DNA of 64,000 bases from Streptomyces asiaticus (GTDB taxonomy: Bacteria > Actinomycetota > Actinomycetes > Streptomycetales > Streptomycetaceae): positions 2,480,001 through 2,544,000 of the forward strand of contig NZ_JAGSHX010000006.1 of the NCBI RefSeq assembly GCF_018138715.1, given 5' to 3'. A program made the position numbers and the translations under genes. The notes under the pieces are model-generated. The model worked only from the letters and a program-made list of their open reading frames with translations, made no database searches and was not told where the DNA came from. Shown here piece by piece: positions 41,925-51,107 of the stretch (position 1 is the first letter of the stretch; every line of letters begins with the position of its first letter).

Positions 41925-42923
41925 GTGGAGCGCAGGAGAATCGGCGCGGCGGCGCTCGAAGTGGGGGCCATCGGCCTTGGATGCATGCCGATGAGCTGGG
42001 CGTACACCGCTTCGCAGCGCAGTGGCGAGCACTCGGAGCGCACCGTGCACACCGCGCTCGACGCGGGGGCGAGCCTGCTGGACACCGCCGACATGTACGG
42101 ACCCTTCACCAATGAGCTACTGGTGGGGAGGGTGCTCAAGGAGCGGCGGGCGGACGCCTTCGTGTCCACCAAATGCGGACTGCTGGTGGGCGACCAGCAC
42201 ATCGTGGCCAACGGGCGCCCCGGCTATGTGAAACGAGCCTGCGACGCCTCGCTGCGCCGGCTCCAGACCGATGTGATCGACCTCTACCAGCTGCACCGGG
42301 CCGACCCTGAGGTCCCCATAGAGGAGACCTGGGGCGCGATGGCGGAGCTGGTCGCGGCCGGGAAGGTACGGGCGCTCGGGCTGTGCGCCGTGGGCGCGCG
42401 GGCGCAGCGGAGGGCGGGCGCCGGGATGCACGACGCCACGGTGCGCCAGCTGGAGCGGGTCCAGCAGGTCTTTCCGGTCAGCTGTGTGCAGGCGGAGCTT
42501 TCGGTGTGGTCGCCCGACGCGCTGGAGGCGCTGGTGCCGTGGTGTGCCTCGCGCGGGGTGGGCTTCCTGGCGGCGATGCCGCTGGGCAACGGCTTCCTGA
42601 GCGGGACGCTCACCCCGGGGCAGGGCTTCGAGCCGGACGACATGCGGGCCCGGCATCCGCGGTTCACGGCGGAGATGATGGCCGCGAACCAGCCGATCGT
42701 GGCCGGTCTGCGACGGGTCGCCCAGCGGCACGGGGACGAGGTGACCCCGGCCCAGGTGGCCCTGGCCTGGCTGCTGGCGCAGGGGCCGCATGTGGTGCCG
42801 GTGCCGGGGACCAAGCGGGAGCGGTGGGCGGCGGAGAACTGCGCGGCGGCCGGTCTGCCGCTCTCCCCCGAGGACCTCGCGGAGATCGCGGAGCTGCCGC
42901 CGGCGCGGGGGTCGTGGGACTGA
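41925..42923 (+). CDS. Aldo/keto reductase
   Basis: 332-residue NADPH-dependent aldo/keto reductase barrel. Catalytic Asp and Tyr in LLDTADMYGPFTNELLVG (about 48-65), Lys in FVSTKCGLL near 78, His in IDLYQLHRADP near 120; the C-terminal VPVPGTKRERWAAEN binds the cofactor phosphate. The GTG at 41925 (VERRRIGAAALEVG) with GGGAGGGG upstream was chosen although the frame is open from 41802, where it would overlap the neighbouring gene. Substrate unknown. Confidence 0.83.
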   Translation: MERRRIGAAALEVGAIGLGCMPMSWAYTASQRSGEHSERTVHTALDAGASLLDTADMYGPFTNELLVGRVLKERRADAFVSTKCGLLVGDQHIVANGRPGYVKRACDASLRRLQTDVIDLYQLHRADPEVPIEETWGAMAELVAAGKVRALGLCAVGARAQRRAGAGMHDATVRQLERVQQVFPVSCVQAELSVWSPDALEALVPWCASRGVGFLAAMPLGNGFLSGTLTPGQGFEPDDMRARHPRFTAEMMAANQPIVAGLRRVAQRHGDEVTPAQVALAWLLAQGPHVVPVPGTKRERWAAENCAAAGLPLSPEDLAEIAELPPARGSWD

Positions 42924-43076
42924 GCGCGTCGCGCCCGGCGGCCCGGCACGTGGCCGCCGGTGTGCGTTCGGCCCTGGTCCGGGCCCGATTCGGGGATGGG
43001 AACCCGGCGCGGGTCCGCGGTGTATAAGAATCAGTGCCGTGCCGCGGCACACGTGCCCATGGAGAGGAACCCGACC

Positions 43077-44255
43077 GTGCGACGTCCTCGCGTCACCTCT
43101 GTTCTCGCCGCCGCTGCCGCTGCCGCCGTGGTGCTCGTGGCGGGCTGCTCGTCCGACGGCGACAGCATCACCAGACCGGGCGGCCGGTCGTCCGCGCCCG
43201 CGAAGCCGGGCGGTGGGGGTCCCTCCGACGCGCCCTCGCCGACGGAGTCCGCGGCGCCCGCGAAGGGCTCGGTGAAGGTGGAGCGCACGCTCACCACGAA
43301 GCTGAAGTCCCCCTGGGGGCTCGCTCCGCTGCCCGGCGGGGATCTGCTGGTCTCCTCGCGGGACACCGGGAAGATCTTCAAAGTCTCGGCGGATTCGGGG
43401 AAGAAGACCGAGCTGGGGTCCGTCCCCGGCGTTTCCGCCGCCGGTGAGGGCGGGCTGCTGGGGCTGGCGGTCTCCTCCGACTTCGGCACGGACCATATGG
43501 TCTACGCGTACTTCACCACCGATTCGGACAACCGCATCGTCCGGATGGTGTACGACGACAAGCGCCCCGCCGGCGATCAGCTCGGCGCCCCGGACACGAT
43601 CTTCAAGGGCATCCCCAAGGGCGCGATCCACAACGGGGGCCGTATCGCCTTCGGCCCGGACAAGATGCTCTACGCGGGCACGGGAGAGAGCGGTGACCGC
43701 GGGCTCGCCCAGGACATGGACTCCTTCGGCGGCAAGATCCTGCGGATGACCCCGGACGGCGAGCCCGCGCCCCGCAATCCGGACGCCCAGTCGGTGGTCT
43801 ACTCCCCGGGTCACCGCAATGTGCAGGGCCTGGCCTGGGACGCGGACAAGCGGCTGTGGGCCTCCGAGTTCGGCCAGGACACCTGGGACGAGCTCAATCT
43901 GATCGAGCCGGGCAAGAACTACGGCTGGCCGGAGGCCGAGGGCAAGGCCGGGAAGAAGGGCTTCACCGATCCGCTCGAGCAGTGGAAGCCCAAGGACGCC
44001 TCGCCGAGCGGAATCGCCGTCGCCAAGGGCTCGATCTGGATGGCCGGGCTGCGCGGTGAGCGGCTGTGGCGCATTCCGCTGAAGGGCGACAAGGCGGTGG
44101 CGAAGCCACAGTCGTTCCTGGACGGGAAGTACGGACGGCTGCGCAGCGTGGTGGCGGCGGACGACGGGGGGCTGTGGCTGACCACGAGCAATACGGATGG
44201 GCGTGGTAAGCCGGGCCGGGAGGACGACCGGATCCTGCGGCTGGAGGTCCGCTGA
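43077..44255 (+). CDS. PQQ-type sugar dehydrogenase (glucose/sorbosone dehydrogenase family) lipoprotein
   Basis: 392-residue lipoprotein. A signal peptide with lipobox LVAGC near 20-24 is followed by a Ser/Pro/Gly-rich linker. The six-bladed beta-propeller of the GSDH family follows: SPWGLAPLPGGDLLVSSRDTGKI, GEGGLLGLAVSSDF, and then HNGGRIAFGPDKMLYAGTGE and YSPGHRNVQGLAWD near the calcium/PQQ site. The GTG at 43077 has AGAGG upstream. Likely an aldose dehydrogenase on the outer membrane face of the cell membrane; cofactor use not provable here. Confidence 0.85.
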   Translation: MRRPRVTSVLAAAAAAAVVLVAGCSSDGDSITRPGGRSSAPAKPGGGGPSDAPSPTESAAPAKGSVKVERTLTTKLKSPWGLAPLPGGDLLVSSRDTGKIFKVSADSGKKTELGSVPGVSAAGEGGLLGLAVSSDFGTDHMVYAYFTTDSDNRIVRMVYDDKRPAGDQLGAPDTIFKGIPKGAIHNGGRIAFGPDKMLYAGTGESGDRGLAQDMDSFGGKILRMTPDGEPAPRNPDAQSVVYSPGHRNVQGLAWDADKRLWASEFGQDTWDELNLIEPGKNYGWPEAEGKAGKKGFTDPLEQWKPKDASPSGIAVAKGSIWMAGLRGERLWRIPLKGDKAVAKPQSFLDGKYGRLRSVVAADDGGLWLTTSNTDGRGKPGREDDRILRLEVR

Positions 44256-44398
44256 GGGGGCTCCGCTGAGGGGATGTTCGCTGGGGGGAGTGCGAATCGG
44301 CTGGTCGTGGCGTTGAGTTCGGCCGACATGGTGTGGAGTGCCCGTTCTGTGCGGGGTCTGCCTACACTGGCAGCAGTCGCACGCCTACGGGGGTCGTC

Positions 44399-44566
44399 AT
44401 GTTCAACCTCATCGAGGAACTGTTCGCGCCCGGCCGCAAGCACACCGATGAAGAGCGCAACCGCCTGGAGTTCACGCTCGACGAGACGCGCAGCAGCGAC
44501 CCGGGGAAGGGCCCTATAGACCTTGACTCCGGGCGAGTGGTGATCCGGCCCCGCGAAGGGGACTGA
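44399..44566 (+). CDS. DUF6191 small protein
   Basis: 55 residues, MFNLIEELFAPGRKH followed by TDEERNRLEFTLDE and DLDSGRVVIRP. It matches the DUF6191 family of short actinobacterial proteins, no known function. The ATG at 44399 has GGGGG upstream; a TACACT box (44363-44368) could be its -10 element, without a clear -35. Confidence 0.65.
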   Translation: MFNLIEELFAPGRKHTDEERNRLEFTLDETRSSDPGKGPIDLDSGRVVIRPREGD

Positions 44567-44681
44567 CCCGGAAGGGGACAAGGGGACCGACCCGGCGGGC
44601 GGTCGGCGTACCGCACGTTCTGTCGCCCCTCCCCCGGCCGTCCTGTCGGCGGCGTGCTGCCGGTGCGCACCGCGCACACCG

Positions 44682-47600
44682 TCAGCGGGCCGCCGCCGCG
44701 CCGTCGGCCAGGCCGTCCACCAGGCGCAGGCGGTGGGCCACGGCGGCTGCCTCGGCCCGGCCCGAGACGCCCAGCTTGGCCAGGATGTTGGAGACATGCA
44801 CGCTGGCCGTCTTGGGCGAGATGAAGAGCTCCTCGGCGATCTGTCGATTGCTGCGCCCATCGGCGACCAGCCGCAGCACATCCCGCTCCCGTGGCGTCAG
44901 CCCCAGCTCCTCGGCCGGATCGACGGGTTCGGCGGCCAGGGCCGGCGAGCCCGGGGCCGGGGGCAGCGCGGGGGTGCGGCCCGGGGACGCGTCGAGCGCG
45001 GCGCGGGTCGCGGCGGACGCCAGGGGCAGCCGGGTGCGTCGGGCCAGTAGCTCGATCTCCTCGCGCAGCGGACGGGCGCCCAGCCGGTCGGCCACGGCAT
45101 ACGCCTGGGCGAGCAGTTCGGCGGCGTGGTCGCGATCGGCCTGGGCAGGGGTGCCCCGACCCGGAGCCCCCCGGCCGGAGGCACCTTGGCCGGAGGGGCC
45201 CTGCCCAGAGGCGCCCACGCCGGACGCATCCGGGCCAGAGGCGCCCACGCCGGAGGCACCTGGATCGGAAGCACCCGGGCCAGACCCACCCACGCCGGAG
45301 GCACCTTGGCTGGAGGGGCCCGGGCCAGACGGGCCTTGGCCGGAGGAGCCCTCGCCGGAAGCATCCTCGCCGGAAGCCCCCACGCCGGGGGCGCCCGGGC
45401 CGGAGGGGCCCCGGTCGGAGGGGCCCGGGGCGGGGGTGAGCAGCGCCTCTGCCCAGCGGTGGCGGGCGCGGGCCAGTGGGTAGGGGCGGTCCAGCGCGGC
45501 GAAGGCGGCCGTGGCCTCGGCCCAGAGGTCGGGCCGGTCCCGGCCCTCGGCGCGCGCCAGTTCGGCCTGGACCATCGCCGCGTGGGCCCGCCAAACCGGC
45601 ACGGGCTGCGGCACCCGCTTCACGGCCGCCCGGAGTCGGGCCAGCGCCTCACCCCGGCCCGGCTCGGCCGTGGGCAGTCCGCGCGCGGCCGACTCGGCCG
45701 CGGCGGCCGTGTACAGCAACCGCCAGGCGTAGCGCTGCATCCCTGGCGGGAAACCGGCCGCCACGGCCTGGTCCAGCAGAGCCCGGACCTCCAGGATCCG
45801 GCCACGCGCCGCCGCGAGTTCGATGGCGTGCCCCGCGATCTGGAGGGTGTACTGCGGTTCGGTGTTGCGGGCGCCGTAGTGCTCCCGGGCGGCGGCCAGC
45901 TCGCGCTCCGCCGTGTCCCACTCCCCTCGCGCCAGCGCCAGCTGGGTGAGCCGGTTGGCTGCGGTGCCGCGCGGCTTGGTGCCGAGGGCGAGCCGCCGGG
46001 TCTCCACGGCCGCCGCCTCCGCCTCGTCCCAGCGACCCAGGGAGAACAGCGACTCGGCCAGATTCCCGTAGACCCAGGCCCGGGAGTCCACCAGACCGAC
46101 CCGGTCCAGGATCCGGGCGCCCTCCTCGGCGGTCTCCACCGCCTCGGCCGACCGGCCGACCCCCTCCAGCGCCGAGGCCAGATTGACATAGCAGCGCCCC
46201 AGGACGCTGATGTCGCCGAGGGCCAGGGCCCGCTCGCAGACCTCGCGCATCTCGGCCAGTCCGCGCTCGATGTCGCCGGAGTCACCGGTGAAGTAGCCCA
46301 GCGTCAGGCGGGCGTTCAGCTCCGTGCTCTCGGCGCCGACCAGCCGGGCCAGCTCCACCGCCCGTTCGGCGGCGGCCAGGCCCTCGGCACCTGGCCGGTG
46401 GGTCATCGTCCAGCCCGCCACCTGCGCCATGACCTCGGCGTGCACGGGGGACGGCGGCAGCCCGCGCACCAGCTCCTGGGCCCGGCTCAGCTCCTCCCAG
46501 CCGTCACCTCGGGCCAGGCCCTCCATCAGTTTGCTCTGCTGGGTCCAGAACCAGGCGGCCCGCAGCGGGTCGTCACCGCCGCGGTCCAGCGTCCGCAGCG
46601 CCCGCTTGCTGACGGTCAGCGCGCGCTCCCGCTGCCCGGACATATGCGCGGCCACCACCACCTCGGCGAGCAGATCGAGATGGCGCAGCGGCTGGTCCTC
46701 ACAGCCGCGGGCGGGGTACACCTCCGCGTAGTCCATGGGCCGCTGCGCCCGCCGTATCTCCTTGGGGGCGTCCTCCCACAGCTCCATGGCCCGCTCCAGC
46801 AGCCGCAGCTGCTCCGCGTGGGCGTACCGCCGCCGTGCCGCGACGGACGCCTGGAGCACGGCGGGCAGGGCCTTGGCGGGGTCGTGTGCGTGGTACCAGT
46901 AGCTGGCCAGCCGGGCGGCCCGCTCATCGGCCCGTACCAGCGCGGGCTCGGCCTCCAGGGCCTCCGCGAAGCGCCGGTTGAGCCGGGAGCGCTCCCCGGG
47001 CAGCAGATCGTCGCGCACGGCCTCGCGCACCAGCGAATGCCGGAAGCGGTAGCCGCTGTCGTCGGCCGTGGGTCGCAGGATGTTCGCGCCGACGGCGGCC
47101 CGCAGCGCGTCGATCAGCTCGTCCTCGCCCAGCCGGGCGACCGCGCGCAGCAGTTCGTACTCCACGGAGGAGCCGCCCTCGGCGAGGATCCGCACCACCC
47201 CCTGGGCCTCCTCGGGCAACGCCTCGACCCGCACCAGCAGCAGATCGCGCAGGGATTCGCTGAGCCCGGTGGCGCAGCCCTCGTTGAGGGAGCGGGCGAT
47301 CTCCTCCACGAAGAAGGCGTTGCCGTCGCTGCGCTTGAAGATCCGGTCGACCAGCTCGCGCTCCGGCTCGGCCCCGTTGATCCCGGTGAGCTGGGCGTGC
47401 ACCTCGCCGCGGGTGAAGCGGGACAGCTCGATGCGCCGCACCTCGCGCATCCGGTCCACCTCGGCGAGGAACGGGCGCAGCGGATGGCGGCGGTGGATGT
47501 CGTCGGAGCGGTAGGTGGCCACGACCAGCAGCCGGGCGCTGAGCAGCGAGCGGAAGAGATAGCCGAGCAGTTCGCGGGTGGAGCGGTCGGCCCAGTGCAG

Positions 47601-48230
47601 ATCCTCGATGGCGACGACGAGGGTGCGCTCGGCGGCCAGCCGCTCCAGCAGCCGGACGGTGAGCTCGAACAGCCGGGCCCGGCCGTCCCCGTCGTGGGAC
47701 GCGCGGGAGGTCTCGCCCAGCTCGGGCAGCAGCCGGGCCAGTTCGCCCTCCTGCCCAGCGGCCGCCCCGTCCAGCTCGGTGCCCAGCTTGCGGCGCAGTG
47801 AGCGCAGCACGGTGGACACGGGCGCGAACGGCAGCCCGTCGGCGCCGATTTCCACACAGCCGCCGACCGCGGCGACCGCCCCCGCGGCCACGGCCGAGGC
47901 CAGGAACTCGTCGATGAGCCGGGTCTTGCCGACCCCCGCCTCTCCCCCCACCAGCAGCACCTGTGGCTCGCCCGCGGTGGCGCGGGCGAGCGCGTCCTCG
48001 AGGGTGGCCAACTCCTGGGCACGGCCGATGAACACCGGGCTGACGGACGTGGTGTGCACGCCGTCGAGCATCGCACAGGGCACCGACACCGCGGCACCGG
48101 CTTTTCCGGTGCCCACCGCTCCGGAATCCACCGCTCCGGATTCCACCGCTCCGGAATCCACCGCTCCGGATTCCACCGCTCCGGTGCCCACCACTCCGGC
48201 TCCCGCCCCGGCCCCCATGACGAGCGGCAC
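44682..48230 (-). CDS. LAL-type LuxR regulator with AAA ATPase domain
   Basis: 1182-residue large ATP-binding LuxR regulator (MalT-like). An N-terminal Ala/Gly/Ser repeat segment is followed by FIGRAQELATLEDAL, the Walker A GGEAGVGKTR near 95 and the Walker B VVAIEDLHWADRS near 205. A long TPR-like helical region follows, then a Gly/Ser/Pro-rich repeat insert near 935-1025 and the C-terminal LuxR HTH (LTPRERDVLRLVADGRSNRQIAEEL with SPKTASVHVSNI). The start is uncertain: GTG 48230, ATG 48218, or ATG 48071 (MLDGVHTTSVSPVF), where most homologues would begin. I keep 48230 because it lies 13 bases after a small upstream gene. Targets unknown. Confidence 0.85.
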   Translation of the reverse strand: MPLVMGAGAGAGVVGTGAVESGAVDSGAVESGAVDSGAVGTGKAGAAVSVPCAMLDGVHTTSVSPVFIGRAQELATLEDALARATAGEPQVLLVGGEAGVGKTRLIDEFLASAVAAGAVAAVGGCVEIGADGLPFAPVSTVLRSLRRKLGTELDGAAAGQEGELARLLPELGETSRASHDGDGRARLFELTVRLLERLAAERTLVVAIEDLHWADRSTRELLGYLFRSLLSARLLVVATYRSDDIHRRHPLRPFLAEVDRMREVRRIELSRFTRGEVHAQLTGINGAEPERELVDRIFKRSDGNAFFVEEIARSLNEGCATGLSESLRDLLLVRVEALPEEAQGVVRILAEGGSSVEYELLRAVARLGEDELIDALRAAVGANILRPTADDSGYRFRHSLVREAVRDDLLPGERSRLNRRFAEALEAEPALVRADERAARLASYWYHAHDPAKALPAVLQASVAARRRYAHAEQLRLLERAMELWEDAPKEIRRAQRPMDYAEVYPARGCEDQPLRHLDLLAEVVVAAHMSGQRERALTVSKRALRTLDRGGDDPLRAAWFWTQQSKLMEGLARGDGWEELSRAQELVRGLPPSPVHAEVMAQVAGWTMTHRPGAEGLAAAERAVELARLVGAESTELNARLTLGYFTGDSGDIERGLAEMREVCERALALGDISVLGRCYVNLASALEGVGRSAEAVETAEEGARILDRVGLVDSRAWVYGNLAESLFSLGRWDEAEAAAVETRRLALGTKPRGTAANRLTQLALARGEWDTAERELAAAREHYGARNTEPQYTLQIAGHAIELAAARGRILEVRALLDQAVAAGFPPGMQRYAWRLLYTAAAAESAARGLPTAEPGRGEALARLRAAVKRVPQPVPVWRAHAAMVQAELARAEGRDRPDLWAEATAAFAALDRPYPLARARHRWAEALLTPAPGPSDRGPSGPGAPGVGASGEDASGEGSSGQGPSGPGPSSQGASGVGGSGPGASDPGASGVGASGPDASGVGASGQGPSGQGASGRGAPGRGTPAQADRDHAAELLAQAYAVADRLGARPLREEIELLARRTRLPLASAATRAALDASPGRTPALPPAPGSPALAAEPVDPAEELGLTPRERDVLRLVADGRSNRQIAEELFISPKTASVHVSNILAKLGVSGRAEAAAVAHRLRLVDGLADGAAAAR
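45156..45432. repeat. 15-bp minisatellite inside the LuxR gene
   Basis: Degenerate tandem copies of a 15-bp unit (around GCCGGAGGCACC) coding five-residue repeats such as GASGV and GPSGQ. Period 15 keeps the frame; the repeat lies between the TPR region and the HTH and reads as a flexible linker. Confidence 0.7.
48112..48201. repeat. 15-bp tandem repeat at the LuxR gene 5' end
   Basis: Six copies of a 15-bp unit (TCCACCGCTCCGGAA/T), the middle four nearly identical, coding SGAVE/SGAVD repeats in frame with the regulator. It lies between two possible start codons, so it is either a variable N-terminus or a 5' leader. Confidence 0.75.
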
Positions 48231-48243
48231 GGCCCGGCCGCCG

Positions 48244-48435
48244 TCAGGCCGCCGTACGGTACGACCCTGGTGAGCGGTCGCCGCGCCACCGCCGGACCGC
48301 CCTCATCCGCCCTCCGTTCCCCCGCCCGGCCGAGCGGCCGTCGGCCCCCTCCGCCGCCTCCCGGACCAGCCGGTGGGCGGCGGCCTCCCGCCGCAGTTCG
48401 GCCTCGCGGATCCGGTGCAACTCATGGTGCAGCAT
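48244..48435 (-). CDS. Small basic protein upstream of the LuxR regulator
   Basis: 63 residues starting MLHHELHRIREAELRREA, helical and Arg-rich. GGGAGAA lies eight bases before the ATG. Similar short MLxxELH proteins occur in Streptomyces as I recall them, with no known function. It ends 13 bases before the LuxR start. Confidence 0.5.
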   Translation of the reverse strand: MLHHELHRIREAELRREAAAHRLVREAAEGADGRSAGRGNGGRMRAVRRWRGDRSPGSYRTAA

Positions 48436-48585
48436 GGCGTTCTCCCTGGTGACGAGTGGTTTGGTGGAACGCGTCCACTCTCGTCGCCCAGGAGGGTCCG
48501 GCGCATCGGGAGGCCGCCCGATCTTCGCTCGGGCCAGGGCCTTAGGCGCCCCGCCGACACGGCTGAGGAAGCCCGAGGAGGGTCC

Positions 48586-50979
48586 TCAGGGCACCGGCGA
48601 ACGTGCCGTACCGGCCCGCGCCGCACCCTCCGAGGGTTGCTCCGGCAGCGGCACGGGCACCGCCACCGGTCCGGACGCCGCGCCCTCGCCCTCGGCCCCG
48701 ACCTCGGCGTCGCCCGCGCCCTCGCCCTCCGACTCGATGCTGATCCTCGGCAGTAGCCTCTCCAGCCAGCCCGGCAGCCACCAGTTGGCGCCCCCGAGCA
48801 GATGCATCAGCGCGGGCACCAGGAGCGTACGGAGGACGAAGGCGTCCAGGGCGACCGCGGCCGCCAGCCCGATGCCGAACATCGCGATGATCCGGTCGCC
48901 GCTGAGCACAAAGGCCGAGAAGACCGCGATCATGATGACGGCCGCGGAGTTGATCACCCGGCCGGTCTCGGCGAGCCCCACCCGGACCGCGGTGCGGTTG
49001 TCGCGGGTGCGCCGCCACTCCTCGTACATCCGGCTGACCAGGAAGACCTGGTAGTCCATGGAGAGCCCGAAGAGCACCGACACCATGATCACTGGCAGGA
49101 AGGGCTCGATCGGGCCCGCCCTGCCCAGCCCCAGCAGTTCGCTCCCCCAGCCCCATTGGAAGATCGCGACCACCACGCCGAAGGACGACGCGACGGCGGC
49201 CACATTCATGACCGCCGCCTTGATCGGGATGCCGATGCTGCGGAACGCGAGCAGCAACAGCACACATCCCAGCGCCACCACCACCCCCACGAACAGCGGC
49301 AGTTTGCTCACGATCACCGCGGCGAAGTCGTCGTAGCCCGCCGTCAGCCCGCCCACGTAGACCCGCAGCGAGCTGCCCTCCTCGGCCCGGGGCAGCACCT
49401 CGGAGCGCAGCCGTCCGACGAGGTCGGAGGTGTCCCGGGACTGCGGTGCCGTCGTGGGGACGACCGTGATGACGCCGGTGTCGCCGCCTCCGCCCAGGTC
49501 CGCGGCGCTCACCGAGGCCACCCCGTGGATGGTGCGCAGGGTCTCGGACAGTTGGGTGAAGGCCATACGGTCGTCGGCCCCGTCCATGCTGCCTATTAGC
49601 GTCAACGGGCCGTTGAAACCTGGTCCGAACCCCTCGGCCAGCAGGTCGTAGGCCCGGCGTGTGGTCGAGGCCGAGGAGCCGTTGCCCTGATCCGAGGTGC
49701 CCAGGTGGAGCGAGAAGGTGGGGAGCGCGAGCACCGCGATGAGGGCGGCCGCGACCGCCCCCAGCAGTTTGGGGCGGCGCTCGACGTAAAGCGCCCAGCG
49801 CGCGCACAGGCCCTGGGACGCCGCGGCTTCCGACCCCCGCTCGGCCAGCCGTACGCGTTCCCTCCGGCTCAGGGCCCGCATGCCGATCAGGCCGAGCAGC
49901 GCGGGCAGCAGGGTGAGCGAGGCGGCGACCGTAAGGGCGACGGTGAGCGCCGCCGCGACCGCCACCCCGTTGAGGAAGGACAGCCGCAGGACGAGCATGC
50001 CGAGGAGCGCGAGACAGACGGTCGCGCCCGCGAAGACCACCGCGCGCCCCGAGGTGGCCACCGCGCGCTGGGCGGCCTGTTCCACCGACAGCCCCCGCCG
50101 CAGCCCCTTGCGGTGCCGGGTGACGATGAACAGCGCGTAGTCGATCCCCACGCCGAGGCCGATCAGCATGCCGAGCATGGGCGCGAAGTCGGCGATGGTC
50201 ATGGCGTGGCCGAGCAGCCCGATGGCCGCGTACGCGGTGCCGACGCCGATGAGCGCGGTGGCGATCGGCAGCAGCGTCGCCGCGAGCGAGCCGAAGGCGA
50301 GGAAGAGCACCACGGCGGCCACGCCGACCCCGATGGCCTCGCTCAGATGGGCGGGCCCGGTCCGCTCGGTGAGCCCGGCGCCCGCGCCGCCCATCTCGAC
50401 CTGAAGGCCCTTGGCCCCGGCTGCGGCGGTACGGACCGTGTCGAGCACCCGGCGCACCTCCGCCTCGCCCAGGTCGGCGGCCGGTTTACGGAAGACGATG
50501 CTGGCGTAGGCGGTGTGCCCGTCGGCGCTGACCCGGCCGTTGTCACCGGCTTCGCCGAGCCCGCCGGATTCGCCCAACCGGCCGGTGTCACCGGCACCGT
50601 ACGGACCGGTCGCGGAGACGGCACCGTACGGACCGGTCGCGGAGACGGCACCGTACGGGCCGGTCACGGAGGCGACGCCGGGCAGGTCCGCCACCTGCCG
50701 CAGCGCCGCCGTCATCCGCCGCTCGACCCCCGGGGCGCGTACGGTGCCCGCGCCGTCCGCCGTGTGCCAGACGACGGTGTCGCTGTCCCCCGCCCGGTCC
50801 GGCAGCCGCCGCTCCATCAGGGCGGAGACCTTGGAGGAGTCGGTGCCCGGGATGTCGTAGTCGTTGGAGTACGCCGAACCCGTCACGGCCGCCGCCGCGG
50901 CGACCCCGGCGAAGGCGGCAAGCCACAGCACGACGACGATGGCTCGGCGCCTGAGACACCAGCGGGCGAGTGCGGCCAT
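48586..50979 (-). CDS. MMPL/RND-family membrane transporter
   Basis: 797-residue inner-membrane exporter with duplicated architecture: one helix, a large extracellular domain, six helices, then the same again. Membrane motifs: GLGVGIDYALFIVTRHR near 270-285 in the first half and FGLSMDYQVFLVSRMYEEW in the second (GxxxDY proton-relay motif). Substrates of this family are lipids and hydrophobic metabolites. The first external domain contains a 27-bp tandem repeat (50596-50676). The ATG at 50979 is divergent from the peptidase gene at 51108. Confidence 0.87.
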   Translation of the reverse strand: MAALARWCLRRRAIVVVLWLAAFAGVAAAAAVTGSAYSNDYDIPGTDSSKVSALMERRLPDRAGDSDTVVWHTADGAGTVRAPGVERRMTAALRQVADLPGVASVTGPYGAVSATGPYGAVSATGPYGAGDTGRLGESGGLGEAGDNGRVSADGHTAYASIVFRKPAADLGEAEVRRVLDTVRTAAAGAKGLQVEMGGAGAGLTERTGPAHLSEAIGVGVAAVVLFLAFGSLAATLLPIATALIGVGTAYAAIGLLGHAMTIADFAPMLGMLIGLGVGIDYALFIVTRHRKGLRRGLSVEQAAQRAVATSGRAVVFAGATVCLALLGMLVLRLSFLNGVAVAAALTVALTVAASLTLLPALLGLIGMRALSRRERVRLAERGSEAAASQGLCARWALYVERRPKLLGAVAAALIAVLALPTFSLHLGTSDQGNGSSASTTRRAYDLLAEGFGPGFNGPLTLIGSMDGADDRMAFTQLSETLRTIHGVASVSAADLGGGGDTGVITVVPTTAPQSRDTSDLVGRLRSEVLPRAEEGSSLRVYVGGLTAGYDDFAAVIVSKLPLFVGVVVALGCVLLLLAFRSIGIPIKAAVMNVAAVASSFGVVVAIFQWGWGSELLGLGRAGPIEPFLPVIMVSVLFGLSMDYQVFLVSRMYEEWRRTRDNRTAVRVGLAETGRVINSAAVIMIAVFSAFVLSGDRIIAMFGIGLAAAVALDAFVLRTLLVPALMHLLGGANWWLPGWLERLLPRISIESEGEGAGDAEVGAEGEGAASGPVAVPVPLPEQPSEGAARAGTARSPVP
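50596..50676. repeat. 27-bp tandem repeat in the MMPL gene
   Basis: Three 27-bp copies (two exact, the third with changes) coding TGPYGAVSA repeats in the first extracellular domain, in frame. Confidence 0.85.
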
Positions 50980-51027
50980 GGCTGCTTTCCGGGTCGTGCG
51001 CCGGGGGGCGGCGTGATGTGGTTGTGA

Positions 51028-51044
51028 CCTGGCACTCTGCCAGG
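51028..51044. other. Hairpin between the MMPL and MlrC-like genes
   Basis: CCTGGCA-CTC-TGCCAGG, a perfect 7-bp inverted repeat in the 128-base divergent promoter region; possible operator. Confidence 0.3.
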
Positions 51045-51107
51045 CGGAAAAGATCCTTTGTCCCCTTTGTGGGCTTCACCACATGGGGGAGGGGGAAGTC
51101 GGAGAGC

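Noticed and set aside
44588..44606. CCGACC/GGTCGG hairpin between the DUF6191 gene and the LuxR gene as a terminator
   Set aside because: Only six base pairs with an 8-base loop and no T-tract; too weak to list.
48071..48230. Treating the N-terminal SGAVD repeat segment as certain protein
   Set aside because: Homologous regulators begin near MLDGVHTTSVSP (48071) so the repeat may be untranslated; kept as an uncertain start instead of a firm claim.
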